Below are positions 1 to 26,037 of a stretch of 64,000 nt of DNA, piece after piece. A program made the position numbers and the translations under genes. Numbering within the stretch: the stretch's first letter is position 1; each line of letters begins with the position of its first letter. The stretch comes from Volvox africanus (lineage: Eukaryota > Chlorophyta > Chlorophyceae > Chlamydomonadales > Volvocaceae): positions 558,001 through 622,000 of the forward strand of contig BSDZ01000103.1 of the NCBI GenBank assembly GCA_030268105.1, in the 5' to 3' direction. Below the pieces are notes generated by a model. That model did no database searches and was not told the DNA's origin. It saw only the letters and a list, made by a program, of their open reading frames with translations.

Positions 1-3000
1 AACACTTACCCATGGATATCTGTTGATCTGGAAGCCATTTACGAGGTTAAGCTTGTCGTCATAATGAACAATGATGATTGCTGTTGGAATGATGTACTCG
101 GTGGAGAAATTCGCATAGGCTTTCGAAGCATAACAGCCAAGGAAGACGAGGCAGCCATTTCAAGCAACCAGCTGATGTGGTCGCAGCAACCTGGTGTAGA
201 TCACTATACCGGACCGACGGAGCCCTTACTCGTGCTGAGGCTGAATCCGCCTGCGATAGGCCGCTGGATAACTTTGCAGAATACTCTATCGGGAAGTAAG
301 TACATTCTACATAACACCGACGGCGAACAATCTGAGCATGTGCACGAAGCTTGCTTATTATGTAGCAATTTATGTAAGTATGAGTTTATGTATCACGCAC
401 CACAGCCAGCCGATCGATTGCCAGTTCACGCCAGGTTCACAAGCATTAGATGACAATGCTATAGTATGTTTGTATACGCCTCTTTCCATAATACGTACGT
501 ACGTACAAAATAAATCTCATGTCCAAAAGATGTGCTATACACATGCATGTACATATATATGAATAATATATATACTAGTCACTAATACAAACAGAAGCTA
601 TGACATGGCAAACCCGTCAGTGGGCTAGTGTTACTCATAATTTATATATGGTATGGTATGTTGGCTGTTGCGCAACAGCAAATATTAGCGGTAGTTCACT
701 ATTACGCAACCCATAAAATGCGTTTAGTCCATCTATATCTATATAGATATCGCATTTAACGCATGCCGTACGTAATGCATGCGGTAACATTCCTCGTTTA
801 TGCATGGCATCACGTAGTTCAGTTACGTAAGCGCACGCAGTAGTGTTCAGCATGCAGTTCTGGACTTACCTCGTAGCAACCCTGACGCTCATCTCATGTA
901 AGCCATAATCACGTCGATTAACCTCCTATGCACGTATCTGTCCATCTAATCTGAAATAATCTGGCGCACACACTTCTAAAATCCTTCAGGATACCTGAGA
1001 GTTGCGGAGTTAGAAGTGTATGGCACAATCAGTAAGTCATCGATGCATGCAATCAGTAAAGAGAATGGTGGTGATAGGCTGGATGTGTATATTGAACGTA
1101 TTATGGCTTTAGCACCATCGAACCAAAATAATACCGAATTACAATAATATGTTGACCTTAGGTTGCCATCTGTTGGGATCTTGATCCAGCTGGGTTCTCA
1201 CTTAGTGTTTGTCGGGTACGTATGTATGTAGGCATATGTAAGGAACGCATAAGTAATAATTTTATGAGTGTTACACTGTGGGCGACTCGCCCTTCAAAGA
1301 CGAGCACCGGGGGTTCTGACCGGACCGAGCCACAGCGCAGGGGAGGAACACGTGGCTTTGTCTGTCTGTCCTGCCACGTGCGTAATAATTGCATATTTTG
1401 TAAGGATGGATGGGTGCGGTGTTCAGAGGGGATGGCCGTCTGCTGTTCTCATGTATATACATAAATTATATATATATGAGGTTTGTGAAATATGTAGTAA
1501 AAGTATATCAAATGACCTTATTCGTAGTAAGGATAAGACAAGACTAAAACTATGAATTATGTATCGCCCATACCAATGCATGGCTATTTACGAGATATCG
1601 ATCCCATCTTTTTTCATTAACTAAAACTACGCGCGGGTTGCATGCATGTATGTGGCAGCAGTGTGCGCACATGCAGCTTTGTGGTATTTTGCCTTCGTAA
1701 TAAATTATGAAGGGCTTTGCGAATGATGTTTACGAATGGTTTACAAAGCTGGTTGTGAATATTGAAGAAGGCCGTTCCCGGAGTCTATCCCAGCCTTTGC
1801 GCCGTACTCCTGTTATGCCAACTTCAGATGAGTTCCTGCAACTGCTCCTGCATACAAGTCACATGACCACTGACAATCAATGCCTTTGCGTGTTTAATGC
1901 TTAAATTGCATGGGTTATGGGTTTCCGGTCCCATGATTCCATACCCGTCATGTGAAGGTGCATCACCCGCCCCGCCATCGCCGCCGCCTTCACCTCCGCC
2001 GCCATCACCACCCCAAAGATACCCGCCACCACCGCCATCGCCGCCGCCATCTCCACCACCAAGCCCAGCACCACCCATGCTTCCCCCACGGCCACCACGC
2101 CCCCCAACAGCAGGTAAGTAACGCGTTTGAGTAGGGACTCTGCCTGACGCAAAAGCAGTCACATACATATGTAAATGCCCACCTACCAACCTGATGCTCA
2201 AATAGTCGTCGTCATTACAGAATTTGCGTTTCTTGTACCTGTTCAACTAAAGGGCATTACCGAAAGTGGATGGATCTTGCTTTGCAATGAATAAAATTTG
2301 TATTTGCTTACATATTATAGATAGAACGAACCTAGGATACCATTTTATATTGCTTTATTTTAGTGAATAAAGAAACCAATTAGGAATTACACCATCCATC
2401 TTACTTGCTTGGAATAAACCCTTTGAATGGCCACATGCATGCGTGCCTCCCGACCAATGCAAGAATACATATGCATGTTTGCATGTGCGTGGTAGGAAAC
2501 CTTGCGAGGGGCAAGCCGGCGTTTACATCGGGTGGGTATTACTCCGGATCCAGGGCTGTTGACGATGACATCACCACCACAGCAACGACGTGGCCTGACA
2601 CCGATAACAGATGGATATCAATCGACCTTCGCGCAAATTATGAAGTCAGCCGCATTGTCTTTTGGAACAATGAGGATTGCTGCTGGAAAGAATTGGAGGG
2701 CGCAGAAATTCGTTTGGGTGTCTACAGAGTCACATCTACGGATGAAGCATATCGCATCTACAGAAATCACCTGATAAAAACTCTGTACGGAAACAATCCG
2801 GCTCCTTGGACTTCGCTCAGTGTTGTCCTTGACCCACCGGTGAAGGGCCGCTGGTTGACGGTACAGAGCTCATCTTATTTTGATTACTCAACAAGTAAGT
2901 TTGAGACGATAGAAATGTGCGATATGTTCAAAACAAGCAATAATGCTGTTGTTCATCTGCCAGTAATACTGATTAAAAACGCTTTGTTTCCCTTAGCCTT

Positions 3001-6000
3001 TGATGTGTTTTATACATATGTTGTATACATATATACCTGCCGAACCGCTGGTATTGGTTCGATGTATATTTATGTGCAAACCCATCCACGATTACTTAAT
3101 CCTAACACTTTATTTTATGCATGTTGATGATACCTTGCAGATTCAGGTCCTCTCCGTCTTGCGGAGATTGAGGTGTACGGAACGACTGGTAAGTAACGCG
3201 TTTATTAGGAATGTAACATGTTTCTAATAAAGCGACCTTTTTGCCTGATATCGTGCAACAATTCAATGTCTTTTAGGCCTTAATAAGTAAAACCTTGATA
3301 CGTAGCCGCTGTGCCGTTGCTGCCCTAGTAGTGTCTACCTTGCAGAAGTGCAGGGGTCTTAGGTAGGATAGACCTAGCTTGCTATATATTGGACTTACCG
3401 CCCTACTGCTCACGTACACAAAATGTGGCTGTTTCTGAGATCATGAACGTAAGGTTGATCCTACTATAACATCAACATACATGGCAACTATGGACACGCA
3501 CAACGATATCCTAATTACATACTTGTCACCGTTCCATTCGTTGCAGGGACATCGCCATCCCCTGTGCCATCACATCCAAGCACACCGATTTCACCCAGCC
3601 CTAGCCAACCGATCTTTCCTAGCCCATCTTCACCGTTGTTGCCGACTCCTCCTATCAATCCTCCTATTCCACTGCTTCAACCAGCCAGCTCACTGCCCTC
3701 CTCGATATCCCCGGACGTCATCACACCAAGGTCGCGCCTACCACCGCCATTTCCACAGCCGCCGAATGGCAGTCCGCCCAACCCACCATACCCACGTCCA
3801 CTGCTTTCACCACTCAAAGGTACTACACTTCTTAAATGCATACGAAAATAATTTAATAAGCAAGCGGTAATCCATACATTTCGGCACATGATGCCGCAAT
3901 ACATACAATAAGAACAGAGGGCGCCTCCGAACGGATACATATATATGAACAATACCTCGCCAGCAGCAGGGAGATCATCAACTGCAGTAAGGAATATCAG
4001 CTCTCGGGGAAGGGGGCGAGAACGACGGATCCGCTCCCCTGCTATCCTTAAATTGTATACATACTGTCGAGTAGATAGAATGAATATGTGCAGTACGTGC
4101 TTGGAGATCTACAAATAGCCTTGGATGATGCACACCTTCCAGGTGTATGCGTGCCTAGCCCGCTCATCAGCTTTTCTCCACGCACCCACCCCCTGGGTTC
4201 GTAAACCCTTTCGAACTAATATGGCAGGTAACCTGGCATTAGGCAAGCCGGTATATTCAGCCGACAAGAACGCCAACGGGACTGCACAGGCGGTGGATGG
4301 TGACCTAGAATCGGTCGCATCTGTTACGTCGCCGGATATGATGTGGATATCAGTTGACTTGGGTGCAGTCTATGACCTCAGCATTATAATTATCTGGAAC
4401 AATGAGGACTGCTGCTGGAATGAGATGAAAGATTCGCAGATCTTTGTGGGCCTTCGAAGCATCACGAGTCTTGAGGACGAATCAGACCTCTTCGAGAACC
4501 AATTGGTGTGGTCACAGCAATCAAGCAGCTCAGATGAGATTTGTGTTGATCCCTGGACTCCGTACCTAAAGCTGGAATTGGATCCGGATGTTCAGGGGCG
4601 TTGGATCACCGTGTACAAATCGCATTCAGTACCTAGTAAGTTTCACCTACCCTGCTGCGATAGATGACGCCTGCGTGCAGTGCGTAATCATTATTAATCG
4701 CCAAATACCTCTATCTTACAAATATCGCTTTCATTATTGTACAATTGAGCTACCAAGCGACGAAAACGCATATATGAAGCATTCCATCGCCCACATTAAC
4801 AGTGCGCGATTCAAAAGCTGTCTATAGTTCTGATTGCATAACACCTGGTTGCTAGCGTGGCAGTACGTAGTCACACTACTGTAGGTATTATGAATATATA
4901 TGGGTGCGCTGTCCAATCTATCTACTCGCCTCGCTCTAACTCGTTTTGCTAGCTAGGGGACTGGTCGTGCTTAATCGGGTTTGATTGTTAAGTCATGATT
5001 TTTAAATATAATTATGCCCCTGCAGCCTCTTCTCTGCGGGTGGCTGAGCTGGAGGCCTACGGTGCATTGAGTAAGTGAAATAAACTGAAGGAGCAAGGTA
5101 TCGTACAATAGGCACGATTAAAAATGTTGCTGGCTTTGTCATAGTGTATACTCATATTACATACTGAAATCCATATAAACCCGAATATATCCGTAATAAT
5201 AAATATAATCGTATAAATCGAAATGAAATCTATAGTATATATGTATATAATAAGTGTTGCACGGCTACCTAGCTAGATCCAAGTTCATCTTAGAATGTAT
5301 GTACCACACACAATGTATATACCACCCCATACGCATGTGTATCTACAGGCACATCGCCTTTGCCAGCTTCATCAGCGCCGTCACTCGGAGCTTCCGCGCC
5401 ACAGAAGGGTATATTCCGAATGTGGAAGATAGATGTTCTTTGAACTAAGATATAGGATTCAGCCTAAATTCGTGTCGTGTGGATTATAGTATTGTCTTTG
5501 TTTGCACAGGGACCATAATAGGGGGGTCCATTATTTGTCAATTAAAATTATTTGTCGTACATGGCCCACTGTTCCTCTGCAGAAAAACCGCCAGTCCATC
5601 TGAGCCTTCCGCCTCCACAGCCTGCCTGGCATCCGAGCCCACAAAATCCAACCTTGCCTCCCATTCCACGTCCCAGTCCACCGAACCCTAGATTTCCACC
5701 GCGGCCACCCCCTCGGCCACCCGGCCCACCTCAACGACCCTTGCCTCCAAGACCCCCACCCAGGCCTCCCAGCCCAACGCCGCCACCCTTGCCTCCAAGG
5801 CCACCTCCCAGGCCTCCCAGCCCACCGTCACCACCCTGCCCTCCAAAACCTCCTCCACGGCCACCCAACCCAAAGCCGCCAATCTTGCCCCCAAGACCTC
5901 CCTCCAACCCACAGCCCCCGCCCTTGCCTCCAAGGCCTCAGCCCAGGCCACCCAGCCCACCGTCACCGCCCTTGCCTCCAAGTCCTCAGCCCAGGCCACC

Positions 6001-6385
6001 CAGCCCACCGTCACCGCCCTTGCCTCCAAGACCCCCTCCTCGGGCACCCAGCCCACCGCCACCGCCCTTGCCACCGTCGACATCTCCCTGGCAGGCTAAG
6101 AAGTCGGAAGCAGGCCCAGTGGAAGCCAACCCTGATGGATCTTTATCTTCAAACCCCATTCCGAAATCAAGTGTAGGCTATCCATCAGCATTCAGTACGG
6201 AAAATGCCAGTGCATCACAGCTTGAAGGCAAGGCTGGCAATGGTGGGGCACGTCTTTCGGTGAAAACAATGGCAGTGGTAATATCTTGCAGCGTTTTAGG
6301 AACGGCAGCTCTGGCTGGTGCTACTGTTGCAGCATGGCGATGGAGGGTAGCTCGAAGGAAGGAGTTTCAGGTTGCCCCGACTTGA
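1..6385 (+). CDS. Type I membrane protein with three F5/8C (discoidin/fucolectin-like) domains and Pro-rich linkers (5' end outside window)
   Basis: Probably a cell-surface or matrix glycan-binding protein; binding is inferred from the family. Exons by splice sites and phase: 1-295 (partial), 990-1031, 1958-2113, 2496-2894, 3141-3188, 3547-3819, 4228-4635, 5026-5070, 5349-5408, 5583-6385; 842 codons plus TGA in the window. Each F5/8C domain is one long exon plus a short exon giving the last strand: 1-295+990-1031 (start missing), 2496-2894+3141-3188, 4228-4635+5026-5070. All carry a conserved (D/E)DCCW motif, an S/N-x-D-L strand before it, and a GRW(I/L)T strand late in the domain. Exons 1958-2113, 3547-3819, 5349-5408 and the start of 5583-6385 are Pro/Ser-rich linkers. 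A hydrophobic helix (codons from 6269, MAVVISCSVLGTAALAG...) is followed by a basic RWRVARRKEF tail of about 15 residues, so N-out topology is likely. Every internal intron is phase 1. The acceptor at 1958 has a weak pyrimidine tract and is the least certain border. Confidence 0.82.
1266..1328. repeat. Dispersed repeat family R4, copy 1
   Basis: Matches 11492-11552 in the same orientation: gtgttacactgtgggcgact, gcaccggg(g), ctgaccgg(a/g)ccga. It lies in an intron of the F5/8C gene; the partner lies in a PRP22 intron. Confidence 0.65.
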
Positions 6386-8752
6386 TTGATGCTGCTGATA
6401 AGATGTACATATTTGTTACATATTCGTACAAATGTATGGCCCTAACATTTATATTTAGGGAAGTATATATTGTTATCCTCATATATATATGCATTTACAA
6501 CATTCTCCTGATGAATTTATTTTACGGCCCCGATATACGTTCTTGAAACCTTTTTATCTTGCATCGTATCTCAACTTCAAATCATGACAATAATAAGAAT
6601 CATGCAATCGTACACTCACCTCGATCACAATTAGGTGTTGCTTAATGAGGCTCGCTCGAAGAATCATTTTTTTGAGGTTGTATATATGCTGCGCGATCTG
6701 GTTCAAGCATGAGTTATATACAAATAAAAAGGGACGTTAGTTTTGCTTACTTCCATTAGCTTCTGTATGTTGGCGAGAGACGTGGGCTGGCGGCCTTGCC
6801 TGGTTGGAACTCGACGACGACGTATGTATGGGAATCGTTGCAAGAGATTTAAAGGTACATAGTTGCTTGGCTGTTTGGACCAAAGCCTTGGAATTAAGCC
6901 CTCTTTTAGGCTTTCCAGGCACACATGGCGTACTACTTCTACGCACACGATTGCTTATATATCTAGCATTACAACTACAAATCACTCCATATTACTATTG
7001 CAAATTTCTGGTATGAATCGCCATACATACGTGTCGTCTCGCTACTAATAAATACCTATTTTACAGGCATGCGCGCTCTGTTTGAACGATATTCATAAGA
7101 ATTAACTTGAATATAAGGCGCTTGGCATATTGCGTATTATAATTTATACAGTATACGGTTTGTATCCAAAAGCCTACCGTACGTGCTGCGCCGCCGCGTG
7201 GCGCGCAAGTTGATTACTTTGACAACTTCAAAGTTAATAAGCAGCGCAGATCAAGATGTATTCATAAGGTGTCTTAATATATCGGTTTATCGATGTTAAA
7301 GCGCGCGCGAGAGGCATGGGTTTGACTGCGGCCTCAGACAACTGAGACGACCGTGGGGTTTGCATATACTCATTATATTTAATTTAGCCGGGTAGCCAGA
7401 CTGCTTACCTGACCGTGATCTAGGCATACATGGGAAGATACCACTGCCTACTTTCCATTAGCTCCGATAGTTCATGCATGTATGGTTTCTTAGCTCCACC
7501 AATACCACTCCTCTACAGGCTGGCACACACATCCATGCCCAGTGCCTCCCAACGGTCACAAGATTCTAGATTAGCAGGCTTCATCGGTTTTGCACCCTTC
7601 ATGTGCGAATACCATATGTACGTAACGACTGTTTAGTCAATAGTATAGCACAGCGCATGGATGAAGAGTCACAGTGTCGATATCTTAAGACCTGGTGGCG
7701 ACCATAGCTAGGTTGCAAGGTCGTCAGCTCAGGTCAGGTCATGACTTGCACGCGATGCATGCAGTAGTCACGACCATGAGATACAAACGATGGCGGCTAA
7801 TTTTCAGCAGTACGAAGCAGTATACGTAATTATACCTCTACGTATTCGCTTAGGGCTACATCCATATATTGCAGTATGAGACACAAAGCACCTCCCAACA
7901 AGTCCACCTTTCATCATTTGCATGTATTACAGAGCACACTCGAGATCTCAGTCGCTAGGGAGTTTGCACGATGCAAGCCTACCTCCGCATTCTGCCCTAA
8001 CACGTGACAATTAGGGTCGTCACAAACAACCTAACCACATCACTTTATCCTGCCTCCTGCTGCCTATGCTGTCATCCGACCCTCCAATGAAGCCAGCCCC
8101 ACCGAACAATTCATCAACATCCCTCCCGCAATCAACCATTTGCGGCCCTTATGCCGTGGCCATTAACCCTAGGAAGACGTGTCCCGTGTAACCTGAATAC
8201 GCCTTGAGCTTGTCATAGATTTCTGATGGTCATGGTTTCAGACGGTCATTAACCGCCAGAAACCCTAAGATGCGTTATGTTATCCATCCAAACGGGAGTT
8301 GATACACTAGCACGCATGGACCTGCCTATTCACCCTCGCACAGATGCGGCAGCTGTTTAACTTGCTGGAACGCACGAACTTTTCCTGCAGTCATGCGAAG
8401 TGTCAACGCCCAGCTGGATGTATGACACTGGATAGATCCACGTCCGCAACTGACGAACATGCAGAAGCCGGTCCATGGGCTGTTGCTCACCCATTTCCTG
8501 CAGCTCATCGTACCAAGCTCACCGCGTGATACCGTGACATCGTGAGTTTTCACGCTGTTAATTGCCCACTTTTCACACAATTTCATTCCGGCGCAGCCGA
8601 AGGCTGGGTCAAGTAGCAACCACCTGCCACTGGCAGTCGGCGATTGTTTCCACGGGCGCACTGCAAGGGCGATACTACTTCTCTGATGCCACGGAGCTCA
8701 TCTAATCGCAGCAGCTCATGCAGTAATGCTTTGGGTACATCACCTGGTGCTT
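6386..8752. other. Intergenic stretch between two convergent genes
   Basis: Lies between the stop of the F5/8C gene (+) and the stop of the PRP22 gene (-), so it must hold both 3' UTRs and terminators. Only short ORFs without recognisable domains are present. The sequence is AT-rich with scattered tgcatg/gtacgt words near 7.0-7.9 kb and more balanced in base composition at 8.0-8.7 kb. I see no further gene. Confidence 0.6.
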
Positions 8753-21839
<13,087 letters not shown>

Positions 21840-22247
21840 GGCCCCTTCTTCTCTCCTTTTCAGGTCGTGTTCCCAGACGCAAGTCGAATACCAATCGCCA
21901 TAAATGGATTCTACCCCGCCTTTGCTCCTGCTAGCGCTATGACAGCAGCGCTTGAGGGCTTTCGGCGGGGTACCGGCGCAAAATTGGTGCCCTTAGGTTG
22001 TGGAATCGTGGAAGCTAAGGTGATACATAGTCAAACGCGATCAAAATCAATATTGCTGTAAGAGTGCAAGTGGAGTGGCAGGAAGGCTTCGCGGAGCAGC
22101 ATTGTGGGCCTTATTCATACGGTTCTGGAAATTCTTTGCAGCAAGAATATTACAATCCCAAATATAGCTTCGAAAGTGTTAATCGTTTGTAGTAATCCTT
22201 TTTATTAATATCTGGTTTGTATTAGTGCACTGTTGGCTAGATAAAAG
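21840..22247. promoter_or_regulatory. Shared intergenic region of divergent PRP22 and CPN20
   Basis: Only 408 bp separate the PRP22 start codon (- strand) from the CPN20 start codon (+ strand), so both promoters and 5' UTRs must lie here. The half next to CPN20 is AT-rich (about 22130-22240). I do not see a clear consensus TATA box or heat-shock element. Confidence 0.6.
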
Positions 22248-24576
22248 ATGGCGGCCCGGATGATGCGTTCTGCTAATCTTTCGTCGACTGGCCGCACTCG
22301 GCTTGTTGTGCGTGCTGCAACTGCGGTGCCCAAGCAGGTGGGAAATGTGTTTCTGATGGAAATCGCCTCGTTCGCATATGCTCATGGTGGAGCTTGCGGC
22401 GGATTCTAGATGCGCCTGGAAACATTTATTGCCATGGTCCCAATTTGTGCATGCGCAGTTCAAGGCCGTAAAGCCAGTAGGTGATCGCGTGCTAGTTAAG
22501 GTGGATAAGGGGGAGGCGAAGAGCGTCGGTGGCGTCCTTCTGCCGGCGTCAGTTCGCAATAAGCCCACAGCCGGCGCTGTGATTGCTTTGGGAGAAGCTA
22601 AATCTGTCAAGGTAAGTAACATTAAACCCATGTGCCTGCATCAAGAACCCAAACTGAATCCTTAGGGGCCGGCGGTATGCAGATTCCAAGACCGCCGTTG
22701 ATCAATTACTACCACGATATTCGAAACCGTGTAAAATTGTTTGTAGTCTGCTCTCCTGCATTTTAGCTGCACTCTCGCCGGGTGGTCATCGCATGTCTCC
22801 TGGATGCCTGGTATTAGTACGGCAGAGCACCTGGTCGTCCTCGCGAGGCCCTTCGCGTTCGCATTCAGTCCACGGATAAGAGAGTTCACTTGACTTTGTT
22901 TGTTGCTACCTCCCGTCGCAGCTGTCGGATAAGGTCATTTACTCGAAGTTTGCTGGCACAGAGCTGGAGGTTGCTGGCGAGGATCACGTCCTACTTAAGG
23001 TGGGGAAGTGGTGCCGACAGTGCTACAGACTATATGCGAAATATTGGGGTGATTGTGACACGTGCTGCGCGCAATTGGGGGACTGGCGAAAACCCCAGCA
23101 GTTTGCTGAAATGTATGAGGGAGCCACGAGCTGTCGAGAGTCCGTGTAGTGGATAGCTTGTCAGTGTAATTACAGAGAAATTAACTACCTTGAGCTGAGC
23201 TGAAACTTCAAGCTGATGTTGGCGAGGTGTTTTAGTGTGACCAAAAGCACTGGGGCGAGTGTAGCAATGACCTAGCTGAAGCCCGGTAAACTGTGTGGTT
23301 ACCGTTTCTCGTAAGAGGACTGCGGTAACTTGAAAGGTTGTGTTGCGGTCGCACTTTCACAGTGTAATGTTATTATTGGGGTAAAGTATGAAAACCGCTT
23401 TTAGTCATTCTGTAGCACGGGAGGTTACGCATAAGACCTTTCAACACGTCTGCATACAGACAGGTACCAAACCAGGTCGACAGTATTATTCCCAACTACT
23501 ATTAAGTAGTTGGGAAATGCCTTGCCAACAACTTGCTATCCCTCTTCCGCCCTGACCATTATTGCCGCAATTCTCTTGGGACCTGCCGGTCGTTCCGAAC
23601 AGGAGGATGACGTGATTGGCGTGCTACCAGGAACTGATAAGGTGGCGCAACTGAAACCCCTGGGTGACCGCGTTCTAATCAAGGTAGGCAGGTTGCATTC
23701 AACGTGCAGGCAATGCACGTGAGACGCAGATGATAGGGATGGTAGGAGTTATGACCCGAGCGCCGCCTCCGTTTGCTCTGCCGTCCAATTTGGTTCAAAC
23801 CCTCAGGGTGCGAAAGCCGAGGACAAGACGGCGGGCGGTGTGCTGTTGGCCACGGACTCCGGGGAAAAACCCACATTCGGCACGGTGAGTTGCGCACGTA
23901 GCCGAATATTTTAAAGCAACAGACAGTGACAGGCTACTCCGAGCCTCTCTTGCAAGAAAATAGTGGGTCGTTGAACGCCTGTTTGGACGTCTACTTTTTT
24001 CCAAGGATTGCTTTTTGTGCAAGGAGCTAACGGTTACATAGAGGCCGGAACCTTGTCTGTCCATAATGATTTGGTGTTACTCGGGTTTGAAAAGGGGGGT
24101 TACACGCGGACCCGGAGCAAGTTCTCGTCGCGTTGACTTCTGCTTGCGAACCCGACTTTTTAGGTGATTGCGGTCGGTGAGGGCAAGGAGGACGAGGAGA
24201 GCAAGCAGGTGGTGAAGCCCAACGTGGAGATGGGCTCTACCGTTATGTACTCCAAATACTCAGGGACGGAATTTGAGGTGAGTGTTGGGCGGGGGCGGGG
24301 TGGAGCAGGAGGGAAGGTGGATTAGATGTTCGTGTGAGGGTATTGCGTTCGAGATTATCGAGATTTGGTCAACAACAATAACAATAATAACACAAAAGGA
24401 TTATGGGAATTACAGTTCATTTATTGACATTTATAATCTCTCGAGGACCAGTTCGCAAAATCACCATGCCAGTAACCTCTTGCACGCGGCCTTCTATATG
24501 CACGCGAATACCACAGGAGGATGGCGAGCAGTACATCGTTGTACGGGAGAGTGACATTCTGGCGCAGCTCGCATAA
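22248..24576 (+). CDS. CPN20: Chloroplast 20-kDa co-chaperonin (tandem Cpn10 domains), complete, 7 exons
   Basis: Co-chaperonin that caps the plastid Cpn60 folding chamber; tandem Cpn10 proteins are plastid-specific in plants and algae. Exons: 22248-22337, 22459-22611, 22922-22999, 23603-23683, 23807-23884, 24164-24277, 24517-24576. All introns are phase 0; total 654 nt, 217 aa, close to known algal CPN20 sizes. Exon 1 encodes a 30-residue Arg/Ser/Ala-rich, acid-poor leader that fits a plastid transit peptide. Cpn10 domain 1 (about 32-128) has KPVGDRVLVK, a mobile-loop segment SVGGVLLP and YSKFAGTELE. Domain 2 (about 132-217) has KPLGDRVLIK, TAGGVLLA, YSKYSGTEFE and a C-terminal VVRESDILA. 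Domain 1 is slightly shortened between its glycine-rich strand and the DKVIYSKFAG strand compared with domain 2. Divergent from PRP22. Confidence 0.95.
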
Positions 24577-25462
24577 AGCTACACGTTTACTGCATCGACC
24601 TGAGGGTTCGGTCTCGCTTAGTGCTGGAGGTAGCGGGGAGTCCTTGGCGCTCTGACCGGGATGACGTGCCGCGGGGTTTTAGTTGGGACGCGGGTAACAT
24701 ATGGATAGTATGGCGCGAGCGGCAGGGGGTTAGAACTGAAGGGACATCGAAATGAATTCTTTCGTCTGTTTCTTCTTTAGCAGCTGACCTGCATGGGACA
24801 TCCGAAGAAATGGTCAGGATGCTGCGAGTGTGGGTGGATGGTGTGTATGTGACGGCGTACAAGTCCTGTGATAGCAGTTTTATCCTCCGTAGGAATTCGA
24901 TTTGTGACGCATCGACGCAAGCCCCGCGAGTCGTCCAGGCCCCGCCGAGGGAAGACTGGTTGGGCATCAACAAGGTTTGCCTTTCGTTGCCCTTCCTCGG
25001 CGCTTTGGGCTGTCATGGTGATTCGGTTGTGCACCGCAATCGAGCTTATGGAGTGTGCAACATGGGATCTTGGACCATGCCGTGTGTATGCCACGCCAGT
25101 CTGTGTCGGGGAACAACTCCCATCAGGTGGAGGAGATGGGAATTCAATGGAGCGAGGTTGGTGTGAGTACTGGCGTGATAAGATGATGTGTTGCACAGAC
25201 AGATGTGGAAAAGATGGCTCCGTTTACAAGGTCGACGAAGTGTAGAGGTGTACTTGGAGCGTAGGCTAGGAGCGGCGGACAAGTGAACTGGTGTCAATCC
25301 CTTGCAGGCTGATTCAAAATGTTATTTTTAGCTGCTGTAATCGCCCGTTAAGGAAGAAGCGCCGCGTACTGGCCCTTAGGACGATGCCTTTACAACTGCA
25401 GCTGGATCCGTGTCCAGGCATGTATTTTCCCTCAGAGAACGTGAGCTGCAACGTATAGTAGA

Positions 25463-25559
25463 GCTATGCCAACGCGTTGTTATGACATTTGTAAGCTAAC
25501 TGTCTTGATCTTGTCAAGACAGTTAGCTTACAAATGTCATAACAACGCGTTGGCATAGC
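25463..25559. repeat. 46-bp perfect inverted repeat with 5-nt loop
   Basis: Left arm 25463-25508 (starts gctatgccaacgcg) is the exact reverse complement of right arm 25514-25559; the loop is tcttg at 25509-25513. A perfect stem of this length with almost no loop can extrude as a cruciform or be transcribed as a snap-back RNA. It could be a miniature fold-back element, a small-RNA precursor, or an assembly artefact from a folded-back read end. The right arm overlaps the 3' end of the ORF at 25537-26037. Confidence 0.9.
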
Positions 25560-26037
25560 GTAGTCGATACCCTCCTCCCTGAAGAAGCGCCTTCGTAAAC
25601 AAGAGGCACGCAAGGGGCTCACTGGAGCCTATTTTGCACCGTTCCCAACGTCCGGTTCGCAGCTCGTCCGACGTCAAATTGTGAGGGTTTCCCCAATGTT
25701 CAGTCGCTGGCTTTGCGCCACCGAGCAGCCAACTGCACTTCATTATTTCTATTAAAGTCGCAGCCCAGCCCACTATGGGGTCACATACTGCGACGATGAC
25801 CATGACACGGCGTACGTGACGACTAGCGCTATGGTCAGTAGCCTGTCCCCAAAGGTCTCTATACTTGAAGTCAATCGGGGTTGCCATACCTCCTCCATCC
25901 GTCCCAGAATGAAAACCGATAGTCGAAACGTGCCTACCGCTTGCAAACGTCACGCCATAAGCCGCCTCTCCATCACCAAAACCACTAGCAGAGATTTCAG
26001 TCGCTATTGTCGAGACGGCGAAGCCAGTTGCCTCCAT
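25537..26037 (-). CDS. Unrecognised 166-aa ORF ending in the hairpin
   Basis: An uninterrupted - strand ORF from ATG at 26037, rich in Gly, Ala and Thr in its first 60 residues and with a hydrophobic segment (VMVIVAVCDPIVGWAATLI) in the middle. No domain is recognised. It has no introns, unlike the neighbouring real genes, and its last codons lie in the right arm of the hairpin. It may be a chance ORF or a relic of a mobile element. Confidence 0.2.
   Translation of the reverse strand: MEATGFAVSTIATEISASGFGDGEAAYGVTFASGRHVSTIGFHSGTDGGGMATPIDFKYRDLWGQATDHSASRHVRRVMVIVAVCDPIVGWAATLIEIMKCSWLLGGAKPATEHWGNPHNLTSDELRTGRWERCKIGSSEPLACLLFTKALLQGGGYRLRYANALL

Noticed and set aside
24777..25245. Several overlapping ORFs of 118-139 codons on both strands
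   Set aside because: No domain, mutually exclusive frames and Arg/Cys-rich random composition; they lie downstream of the CPN20 stop.
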